From assembly GCA_900491605.1 (NCBI GenBank), contig UESW01005038.1, positions 222,672-286,671 of the forward strand: a DNA stretch of 64,000 nt, in the 5' to 3' direction. Of the stretch, positions 21,485 to 32,600 are shown piece after piece. Numbering within the stretch: position 1 is the first letter of the stretch; the number at the start of each line of letters is the position of its first letter. The stretch comes from Calamus simplicifolius. Its lineage: Eukaryota > Streptophyta > Magnoliopsida > Arecales > Arecaceae. Below the pieces are notes generated by a model. The model saw only the letters and a program-made list of their open reading frames with translations. It did not search any database and was not told the DNA's origin. Both the position numbers and the translations under genes were made by a program.

Positions 21485-23453
21485 TTCCAAGAGAGAAGAT
21501 CAACAAAGAATTTTCATTCTTTTCTTCTTTTTTCTGTTGTTCTTGAAGCTAATGAAGGGAATTAGAAAAGCACGGGGGGAGAGAGAAAAGAGAGCAGCAA
21601 GGGATGGTGGGCTTAGGATCATACTTTACGGCATCGATCGTGGACTCCATATGGCATAGGGTCCCCATCAGAGCCAAATTTTCAAAATTCTAGCATTGTA
21701 AGTGAAGGAAAAGTCATCATGGCGGGCACACAGATTAGCTTTCAGTGCGCAAAATCACAGATCGAAGACTTCATCGCTTTCCATAACCAATTGGTTTCCA
21801 ATATTATTAATTAGGTAGGGAGATATTATCAAATTAGTCTTTTTTCTTGATTCATGCTGTCGTACTATTATTTTTCAATTAAAGACATACATATTTGCAT
21901 TGTGAAAGTACTCAGTTTTAAAACCAACGCAGCTACTACCAAGCAGGGATCGATCGAGCTTAATTATGTGGATGTTGATTTAATCAAACCTAGGCCATCC
22001 ACCAAGCGAACGGGTAAATTGGAATGAAAGAAATTAAAAAGGTTGGGCATGTGAAAAATAGTCTGAATACTTGTATATTTTTGAGCTAATGTGAATACTG
22101 GCTCGGAATAATATGTTATCTCTTGCTACTTGAATAATGGACAAGTATTTAATTCTGCTTGAAGCCATCTCGATCTCCAAGAGCAGTAAATGGATATATA
22201 AGAAATGTGGGGATTAAAACCTTCAAATCTTACATGAAATTCAAAAAAAAAAAAAAATCTAAATTATAAGCTAAAGATGCATAACTTTATTATAAAATAG
22301 ATACTAAATAAGGATTTGATAAGCTGAACGAAGGCTCCTTCCTGATACTCCATTATTTCATAGCAGCTATCTTATTGTTGCATATATTATAATTATTTTA
22401 TTGAATAATAATTTTCATATATTAATTTTTAGCTAGGTGCATAATAATTTCACTCCCTTTAGAGTAATTAAATGAATCTTAATCGGTTGCCAATACAATA
22501 TTATTTCAACTTGGTCTTGCATGTGGCTACAAAATGTTTAATTAGCTATAAAAAATCTATTTCATGTTTTTATTGTATCAACAGTAGTAATATATGAACT
22601 TTATTTACACTTGACCATACTCAAAGTGAATCTCCACTAAGCGCTAGTCAGACGTACATTAGACAATAGAAGTTATGCATCAAAAATTCAAACTATAGGA
22701 TGTAATACATTTAAAAATTTTAAAAAAAAAGTAATTTAGAGATCTCTAACCTATGTGTCTAAGTAAAGATCCACTCGCTAAGTCGCATTCTCTCAGTACT
22801 TCTATTATATATATTTATATATAAAAGACTGCAAGGATGTAATTACCCTTTTGCTTGGCTTTTTATGGCTCGTAAGTTGCATCCATTGTACTGGTTATGA
22901 GCTCATTTTCTATACATGGGAGCATCACCTAATTAGACGTTTATCTATCTATTTCCGTCTCTATTACTTAACTTTTTTTTTTTTTTTGGTGGCTGGGCTT
23001 TTGTTTTGAAGCCAGAATCTTCCTTCATAATTGACTTTTATAATCATGTTTTGATTAGAGTTCCATTAATGAAAGAATAAAAGGACTATCAAATATGTCT
23101 CCACAGTTATGAGTCCCCACATCTCTCTTCATGTAACTTAATTAATAAACTACATGCGTCTTGATTGCTACGTAAAGCTCTATATTTTATCTGCTTGAAG
23201 AAAGATAGTTGAGTTGTCCATCCATATCTATCATGTATTATATTGCGCCAGTTACAGATATTTAAAGCTTTTGTTTGTGGCAAGAACGATGGCAATAACA
23301 TTTTAAGAGAAACGAACAAAAATATAAACAAAGATTTAAATTTAGAGTAGAAGTACAAGGCTGAAGCAAAAGTTCTATATCCGACGAGCATGTCTATTAC
23401 AAATACGGGCTCCAAACTTTAGCTAAAAAAATTAACTCGTTCCCATTTCCCGC

Positions 23454-23454
<1 letters not shown>
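21480..23454. other. 5' flank of the PHD gene and intergenic DNA
   Basis: 21480 to about 21660 probably holds the 5' UTR and promoter of the minus-strand PHD gene, with purine-rich tracts near 21560-21605. No clear TATA box was found. The remainder is AT-rich with short unmotivated ORFs and A or T runs near 22240 and 22970. Confidence 0.45.

Positions 23455-23492
<38 letters not shown>
23455..23492. repeat. GA/TC microsatellite
   Basis: An uninterrupted AG dinucleotide run. It creates a spurious Arg-Glu repeat ORF on the plus strand. Confidence 0.95.
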
Positions 23493-23495
<3 letters not shown>

Positions 23496-25527
23496 GATAA
23501 ATCCTTGGCATCAATGCCGTCAACATTTTCATTTTTGATATTTGTTAGATTGCTAATAAATCCAATGCTGGGCATGCGTTCATGCTGCCACCTTCATGCG
23601 ATGAAGTGTGATATACTTAGATACCTTTCAGGAGAATAGAAAAAAAGAAAAGCACTGTGTTTCAGAATGAGTCATTCCAAAAATTATCAAAGTTTGCTCA
23701 AAACTTCATCAACCATTTCTCATGGTCATATAAGCAATCATAAGAAGATTCAGTGGCATGTATATCTAAACCTCTGGATTTAATATACCAGGAAACAACG
23801 TGCACCTAAGCTTCCTACTGGGACTAATGGCCTCCGATATGGAGTGATTGATGAAATACTCCTTCAACCAAAGAAGAGGGTGTAATATAACTAGAAAGAA
23901 ATAATGAGAAACCGGAGTGTTGGTCACGAGGTTAAGATAAATTAACTCCCCATGAACTCCGAGGTTGTATTGTTCCCCACGAACTCCTAGTCTAATTGGT
24001 CACGAGGTTAAGATAAATTATCTTTCTTTATAAAAACTATATATATATTGCCGTTTTTGTCACAGCGAGAGATGGAAGAGGAGGTTGGGTTGTCGGTGCC
24101 ACCTCAAAAGTTGCCGGTCACCGGCACCACCGACGGCGAGGAGGATTTTAGATTGATTGGAATATCCAACCGTCTTATTTTTATATATGTTCCTTTTTTT
24201 TATTTGCCAGCTTTCTGGCCTTTCGGATGAACTGTCATGTCTAAAATATAAAGCTTGAGAACGAGGTTACCTCGCAAAGCAGATGTTGAACAGGTGCATC
24301 ACACAAAAAGATTAGTAGATGGCAAGGGGGCGTTTGCTTCCCAATTACTTAATGGAAAATAAATATATTTAATTATTGAAAATCATCTCAAACAGTTACT
24401 TATTAATTAAAATTTTTTGTTGTTTGGTTGCTGCTAAATTAATCTGTAATCGGGACCAGGAAGGATAAATTATGTTGTTTGCTTAGGAGGATACGGTAGT
24501 CAAGAGGAGAAAGATATTTAATTTTTTCATTCATATGGGTATCAAAATAACTAATTAAACATCTCCCATTGTATCAAGTAAAAATTTATTGGATCTTTCA
24601 ACCACGCAAGACAACATATTTTTAATACAAATAAATTAGGATGGATAATTGTAAATATAAAATACTATTTTATCAATATTTTAGCTCCTTTCTTGCACAC
24701 CAACGAGGTATGGAAGTAGTCAAGAATATGGTGGCATTGCCAGTATGTATGTCATAGATATGCCATGGTAGGATGAAACCATGGTAACCATACAGCAGTA
24801 ATTCACTAAATCTAAAGTAAAGCTAATCAAATGCTAAACTAAATTAAGCTCATATTAAGCTATATAGTAGAAGCTAGATCTGGTGCTCATGTATAGATCT
24901 GACCTAGCCATTAGGCATATATCTTTAAGACTTTAACTAAGTCGTATTCAATGTCAAAGAATTAATCCTAAGTTTGCCCATGAGGATTGAATTTCCTTTC
25001 TTTTCTTTTTTTCTCTTACATAAAATATAATTTAAGTATAAAATTTACATTATATCGTATCCAATATTAGTTTAACTTTTTTGCATGTTAACAATATAAT
25101 TTATTGATGCAAATAAATAAGTAAATAAAAGAACATCTAATCTAATTAGAATTCGATTGTACATGTGATGACGTGAAAAAGGCATGGAAGGTGTGCAAAT
25201 AACGTGCAAGAATGGAGATAGAAAATTTGAATGCAAGAATGGAAATAGAAAATTTGAACATCTAGATATTATAAGAAGGAAAAAAGCTTAATTTATGCAT
25301 CGCATGCACAGTATAAGTTGTGCGTATCACGTGCGATGATTAATTATATGTATTAAAAATAATTTTATTCTTTTATGAATCGTACATGCGAGCAACCAAT
25401 CAGTACACGGTATAGAAAAAAATTTTCACTCCCAACACTCACCCTTTTCTTGTTAAAGGCTCTTTTTTAAATTCGCTCGAAAGTCGTCCACCAGAACTGA
25501 GAGCCATCATAAAAGCCTATACATAAT
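23493..25527. other. Intergenic, no gene supported
   Basis: AT-rich. The phrase ggtcacgaggttaagataaa is present twice (about 23924 and 23998). A 60-aa plus-strand ORF starting at 24048 has a methionine-rich start but no domain. Around 24325 the gggggcgtttgcttccc phrase looks like a MITE end, but no partner end was found. Confidence 0.4.
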
Positions 25528-25857
25528 GTAGTATTTAAAATAGGGAATAAGAGACGATATTCTGGAATATCCTCTCTTATTCTTAAAAGCCATAACTATA
25601 AAGGATAGATAGGAATAAAGTTAACTGAGGGATAATCCATGGTTAACCATGGGTTATCCCCTCAATTTATTTCCTAGAAAATACAAGAATAGTCGGCTAT
25701 CCCTCCAAATAAGAGTAAAAAAAAGTTATCCTATGAATTTATATTTTTACATTTGATATGATCAAAGGGATAGCCAAGGGATATTCCTAGGGATAGCCAG
25801 AGGATAAACTCTATTTCGTACACTTATCCATGGAATATTTTTTCTATCAAACACTAA
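25528..25857. mobile_element. Same MITE family as 18629-19383, copy 3
   Basis: A 330-bp copy from gtagtatttaaaatagggaa to tctatcaaacactaa, with the same internal order as copy 1 (ccataactataaaggatag, ggttaaccatgggttatcc, gggatagccaagggatat). It gives the best view of full-length element size. Superfamily unresolved. Confidence 0.78.
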
Positions 25858-27112
25858 GATATAAAATATGATACAGAAAATAAAACTAAAATTCTGCATA
25901 AAAAATAAAATCATATTGCTTTGTATTCTAAACTTATATAAATTAAAACTAAAATCATATAAATATAAAATATATTTTTATAAATTTTATAAATTTTAAG
26001 CCAAACTCTAGCAATATGGTATAAAGATAATCAAAAGGTCAAATTTTGATGCAAAGGTTGCCTTTCTTATCCCATGTAAAATAAATTCATAGAATTATAT
26101 TACGAGAAGAAATAACAAGTGCTTCTTGAATATGATCCAATCTCGTTGAACTAAATTATTATAATTTATTATTTATAAATATTTAAATATAAAAATTTAT
26201 AAAATTTAAAAACATTATTATATTCATCAAGTAAAAAATATATATTATTTTATAAAATTAAATTATTTATTTTTATAAACCAGAGCTTTTTGAATCATAA
26301 CAATTTTTATATTTAAATACTTTAGAAATAATAAATGTTTAAATACTTTAGAAATAAGAGATCGGTTCAAACGGTTAAAATCATTAACATGGAATTCCCA
26401 TTGTTCAATTTATATATGATTGAATCTTAATAGGGATTCATTTGCGAACTCAAACTCTAAAAATAATATAGCATTTCTTTCACTTGTCTGTTTGATGAAA
26501 CTGATAACTAGCTCCAAATCTGACCATAACTAGATTCCAAATAAGTTCTTAGACTATGCTTTCCAAATAAAATAAAAAATTGGAACCTTTCGCTCAACAA
26601 ATGAGTTATTAAATATAGCTAGAAGAGTCCGGCTGCAACCGATTTGTTCACCACTACAAGACTAATTCACAACTTTATAATGATTTATTTGACACGTGAC
26701 TGTTCTAAATAATATGATTATTTAGAATGGTAATTCTGGAAGAAATGGGAGCACCATTGTGAACCAGCACGAACCCCATCCTCGTCTCTTCCTATGCCGG
26801 ATATTTACCTGATGGCTCTCAAAAGGGCATCAAACACCGCAAAGAACTCAATCTAGCAGCAGCTGTATTAAATATATAGAGACGGGTAAAATTAATTGGT
26901 ACAACCAGTAGAACACTGCACCCTCGCCCGTGTTGATGAATGTAAGTAAAAATTATATGCTGTTCTTTTACAACTATGTACAATGGTTCGAGCGGTGGGA
27001 GCACTGAAACGATGGTCAAAGAACCGATGGCCCGCAGACATCAATTTACATGTGCTTCATAAAAGGTCACCAACGGGTGGAAAAATATGACCACAAAGTC
27101 ACCATGACGATG
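25858..27112. other. Intergenic between the MITE and the ASG2-like gene
   Basis: Very AT-rich to about 26350, with a duplicated phrase tttaaatactttagaaataa near 26313-26350. No supported gene. Confidence 0.45.
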
Positions 27113-27118
27113 TTTATT
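27113..27118 (-). terminator. Candidate polyadenylation signal of the ASG2-like gene
   Basis: AATAAA on the minus strand, 630 bp downstream of the stop codon. It would give a 3' UTR of roughly 650 nt. Other AT-rich signals exist nearer, so this is tentative. Confidence 0.3.
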
Positions 27119-27747
27119 AACAGCTCACGAACTCGAACACTCGCTGTACATAATAAATAACTCCAACTTCTAAGCCTTGCGAATTTCTGCTAACATAATC
27201 CGTGGTGATGCAATTAGCACTGATCACAATCTGCATATTGTCAAAATGTGAAAACAAACATACTGAATGGATGCGTTGCTCCTACCGCAGCAAATACTAG
27301 ATTGTTGCAGTTTTCCTTTCCTTTCTCAAACAGCTTCAATTAACAGTCAAAACTGTCTGGTTCAAGTCCTGCTTTGGATTAAAAAAACAAAACAAAACAA
27401 ACAAAAACATATAAGCAAAAGACTAACAATCATTGCTGATAATAACTCCAGTCTTCCCTCTGGAGAATGGATCATTGCCCAACTATGCCCTATAAGAAAA
27501 ACCAGGCACCTGGGTAACAGGAATGTTGGTAGTTGTATCTCAGTGAAATTGCAATGGAATTAACGTTATTGAGAAACCGTTCTCACCATATAATTTATAC
27601 TGCGCTTATTTTATTGGAACATACAAGAAACAATATGTACCTGGCTCTGACAAACTGAAAAAGTATCCACGTGGTTATATCTCTACACACACGCAAGCAC
27701 GCACAACAGAAAGAGAGGATACCTGATCATTGAGCATGCATAACATA

Positions 27748-27829
27748 TTAGCTCTGAGCACACTCAAAAGGATGTACAGTTCCTTCAGTGAACTCATGCA
27801 TTCTGAATTGCTCCACGAATTCGAAAGGC
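27748..27829 (-). CDS. ASG2: ASG2 last exon (C-terminus with CaaX box)
   Basis: 26 residues, PFEFVEQFRMHEFTEGTVHP then FECAQS and a TAA stop at 27750-27748. The PFE-x-QFRMxEFxEG motif is the conserved family C-terminus. The exon sits 4.2 kb from exon 18. The terminal CAQS fits a farnesyl-transferase CaaX site. Confidence 0.92.
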
Positions 27830-29399
27830 CTGCACCATATATGACATTATTACTTGAAGGAAAATCTCAGATAGAAAAAAACCTACAAGTGAAGAGAGAA
27901 ATTATATGAACAAGTATCCCAAGCACCAAGGTAGGCAGCTAATCCTGTACTGCCCAATTTGGAACGTACTAAACAGAAGAGATGCAGAATGAGGCAGTTC
28001 CTAATTTTCATATTGGGACACGGCAGGAAACAATCCTAACAGGTACCTGCTGGTTCCTGGCTTGTCACAGGATGAAACAGAGGAGAAGGGTCATCTAGAT
28101 GTCTGCCTCCTCTCATTTCTCATTGACCAGCACCTGTCCTTATTGCACTGTACCAACCCAATTCCTAAACAATACAGCATCCAGTACCAGTTCAGGAAAG
28201 CTTGTGCATGTATGGATTCAGCCCTAATATGAAAATGGCTTAATGGATAAGTATAGGGTGGGGCAGAGTTATTTACAATCAATCCACATGATGACATCCT
28301 GACATCTTTAAAATAAATAGCCAATATGGACAAGATCAGATGGAAGGATTTATTGTACACCATTCAATTTACATAGTATTTAACCAATAACAGTTTGCCT
28401 ATGAGTTACAAGTAACAGAGTTAAGCTTGCTTTATAAGAAAAAGAAAAAAAGAAAGCAAGAAAAAAAAAGGAAACAACAGAAATCATATACATCAAGTCC
28501 AACGGAAAAGTCCTGGCAAACCAGAGAAAATTCATAAACAAAAAAAAAAAAGTTAAAAACAACTATTGGCTCTGATAGCTAAAAGAATATCAATGCCGAT
28601 GAGGAAGAATTAGGAAGTTTCTCGACCTTTGGAACAAACAAGACAAATGTTCTCCAACAAAGAGAAATATGCAGAACAGTGTCTTTCAAGAATAATTCTG
28701 AAATAATCAGAGTAATAGCACATGATCTAGTGATGCATGCGTATGGCTTAAAGGTTTTGAACAAGCAATAACTCTGAAATAATTTTCTTTGTATCAATGC
28801 AAGATAATGTAGGTGATAAAAGGTTTTGAACAAGCAATCAGGTGGCATGATTTTCTTCAGATGCTTCAATATACTTCTAATTAGGATGAAATTAATACCA
28901 GCTTGATATAATTATATATGATGCAAAGATTTTTCATAATGAAATAAAAATAGAAATGAAAAAAAAAAAAATTAAGCCCTACAGTAAAGAAAAAAACAGC
29001 TAGTTCTCATGGATTAAAGAATGTGATTGCCCATCAACAGAAAAAAAGGATGATAACGGAACTCTGGCATCATCAAGGAGCCATTATAAGGGCAAAATAT
29101 AAGCTCTGCAACAATCAAAAATGGTCCTGTAGGCTTTTAAAAGCTCTACCACTGATGATCTTGAGAAATTACAGAAAAGCTCTTGGTTCAAATGTAGCCA
29201 AGCCTAGATCCAGTCACCTCCTCTACCCTTAAACCAACGCAGTTTATAAATCTCAAAGATAAAAAAAAGATAGGATGGCTCCAACACCCATATGGATCCA
29301 ATGGTAGAGAAGGTAACCGGATCTTGAACTTGACTACATTCGAATGTAGCCAAATCTCTCTCTCTCTATATATAGACTACATTTTCTTTAGTCATTGTG

Positions 29400-29448
<49 letters not shown>

Positions 29449-29535
29449 TAGAGAGAGAGAGAGAGAGAGATTTGGCTACAGAATGTAATGAAGTTTAGGA
29501 TCCGGTTATCTTCTCTACCATTTTCTTTAGTCATT

Positions 29536-29624
<89 letters not shown>

Positions 29625-32600
29625 CAATGACTAGAGAAACATGAGTTAAAAACCACAGATCAGAGAGATAGTGAAATTTGTGTTTACCAATTGATGATTT
29701 CAGCATGATCCAAAGCTTCTTCAAAAAACCCAGTGAATGACTCAGATCAATTGGGCGGATCTTCCATTGTTCCTATCGATGATCTTCCCATCTAAAGTTT
29801 CTTCCTATACAATAGTTCTTAAGCTAATGCAATCAAACAAGCAGTGGAAAAGGAGAGTGACTACAAGCCGGTCACTTACATGGGCTCCACTCTTATGATT
29901 GGCATCTAGAAGCCTCTTTATCTGTATGGTCAAAAGGAAGGATAGAGGAGCTTTGGAAGGAATTTAGCTACTTAAATGAGTTAAAGAGAAAGAGAATTCA
30001 AAGGACAGTTCCTCTCAGTCAGAGAGGGAGTGAAATTTGTGGTTTGGCCAGCATCATTCCTTCAGTCGAGTGTCTTAAATCGTTCTAGAAAAACCTCACC
30101 ACAACATCTGCAGAAAGGAATAAACACAATCTCTGGGGCTTTCTGCTTCATGACTGACAAGACAAAAGACGGGGGCAGCACAATGAGGGCTAACACAAAG
30201 CAACCAGCCAAGAGTGAAACCCAATCACAAATCAGTCCTCTCCTGGTACTTTGTTTTATATTCTCTGTTGCTAATAGAAGTACATTCTCCTGTAAGGAGC
30301 TGTTTGAAGTCAGAGGGATCAAATTTCCATGGTAATCCTTTATTCCTGAGAATAAAATATTAACATCTTATATTCCAAAATTGGATGCAAAAGATATTCC
30401 TAAGAAAAATTTCTCACACTTCAAACCTAATAATTTCAAAAGCAGGCCAATTTGCCCAAGAATGTGTGAGTGCCCACTACAAACAGCCCCTAAAAGTTAC
30501 AAGTCAGAAGTCCTTCTGGAAAGTTGTAGAAGGGGTTTATGTTGAAGCAAATCTAGGAATAGGATTAGAGCATGCTCAACAAAAGAAAAACTCAGGTTCA
30601 CGTGCGCACATGAAGAAATAAATAAAAGCTAATAGTTCACCCCAACCCCCTCCCTTATGATTTGTATTGGTGAGAAGCACTTCTTTTGTAATGCGCGAAG
30701 TGCTTCTCATTACTATTTGGCTAAAACACTCAGTGAGCAGAATCTGCATGACCTGAGTTGACTTTGCTTTGACTTTTCTTCTTTATCAAGTAGTTTACCT
30801 GTTCCACCAATTCTAAGACTGAAATTCAATTTAAGAAGAAATTCTGTCTGAGAGTAGCAGCGATCTGATTGCTATTTTTGCAATTTCAGTAGTCTTATTG
30901 AGTGAAGAATTAACCTATCAGGGCTTAAATCAACGAATCTGCAACTCACCTATCAAGTACTCATGGCCCCTGAAACTGCAATTACTTCTTGTAAAATCCC
31001 TGCATCCTAAGTAGTAGCTGCAGCTAATATGATGGTCAAAGGAGTTAAGATTCAATAAACCTTTTGCCAATTAGATCATCAATATTCTCATAACATGGGC
31101 ACTAAAATGTTGTGCCACACCAAATATTTAGGTGAGAAAGGGTCAAGGAAATTCTAGAATTACTCAATAAACCCCATTCTGTTTGTAACTTCTAGTTAAT
31201 AACTCTTCAAATTTATGTGAATGATGGGTTTCTTGTAAAAGAATTTAGATGCAGTCTATTCTGCACCTGCTTTTTAGAGGCCAATGCTACCTCCAGCAAA
31301 GGGCTTGTTAGGTAAACAGGATGACCATTAAATTTGTTGTTTTGGTTGATATGCCACAAGATGTAGAATGCAGATACCTCATTGTCCCTCCACTGGAATT
31401 TGCATATCCTATATAATGACATTGTAACTTTTCAAATACGATCACCCTAGATAAAAATATACTACAATTTCAAACAGGCAGGCATGAGTAAGTTAATCGT
31501 TGCAATGATCTCACTTGAAGATTGTTTAGCATTACTAATGCTTACAAAAATGAGCTTTCTAAAAGCACCTCTAGAAAGGTGTTTTTGTAACAAGAACTTG
31601 TGCTCATATGATGTGTTTTGGTCAACCACAGTGACGGAAGCACCTTTGTAAATAGAATGTTTTTGAAAGAAAACATTTGTTTGGTAAAATCAAACAGGCA
31701 ACAACTATTCTGACCTTTCACATGAACATTTTGTTTTGAATGTTACAAACCCACCACAAACATTTTATGACTAAGACATTAGTGGGAAATGAGTTTGTGG
31801 AAAGAGATGTGCTGAAAAGTTGTCTCCTGGTAAGGCAACCCAATAATCCTAATGCCTCCTAAAGTAGTAATATAAATAACTTAACTTTTTAACAAGTCCT
31901 CTAAGAAAATACTTACCAAACAACATTTTTTTTCCCATAAAAAGGCCCTTTTGCCTTTCAAAGTTGGAGAAAAAAACTTTTATAATCAATGACAAACATG
32001 CCCTTAGAAATATGGTTGCAAAAGTGTGGATTTCTATTGGAGCAACAGTTATGATAATCTTACAGCATAGCTTCACGGTTGCGGCACAATTTGCGCTGAT
32101 TGTGTTCTATTGCACTTAACACATCTGCAGTCTCTGGTCCTGCTCCCGCAATCACTGATGGAACTTTTGCATGCGGTGTCCACATCTGAAGATATGTACT
32201 GTTAGAATCTCCAGCCACAAGTACCCATTGCAGATTTGTGCTCATCATAATTACCTTAATTGTGTTATCAATTCCACTAGTTGCAACAGCACAATCAAAG
32301 GGATGGCACTGTACACAGTTCACAACTAGAAAAGAGAGAACGAGTCATAAAAGATACTGATTTTTTTTTAAAAAATGCCACTAAAACAGGAAGGAAGTCA
32401 TTACCAGCTTCATCACCAGTAAGCATTTTAATAAGTCTTCCTGTTCTCTTCTCCCAAATAAACCATCTTCCATCATCACTTCCACTAGCAACATACTCTC
32501 CTACGCGAGTAACATAATGCATACGTCATCAGCAAGCATGACTGCTATAAGTGGGCTTAGTCTGTGTAATAGTGGACTTTAAATCCTGAACATTGTTCTC

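Larger units (their letters stand above)
27830..32063 (-). other. ASG2 intron 18
   Basis: A 4.2-kb intron without an additional coding exon that I can support. It contains the inverted repeat and compound microsatellites at 29300-29622. Short ORFs (60-101 aa) on both strands have no domain. Confidence 0.7.

Noticed and set aside
21251..21490. 79-aa ORF covering the PHD gene start
   Set aside because: It is in a different frame, needs a TTG start and runs through the intron; the frame giving the C4HC3 finger is the real one.
24048..24230. 60-aa ORF with an acidic N-terminus and hydrophobic C-terminus
   Set aside because: Too short, no homologue recognised, no splice partners found.
29388..29724. 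ORFs of Tyr-Ile and Arg-Glu runs
   Set aside because: They are direct translations of TA and GA microsatellites.
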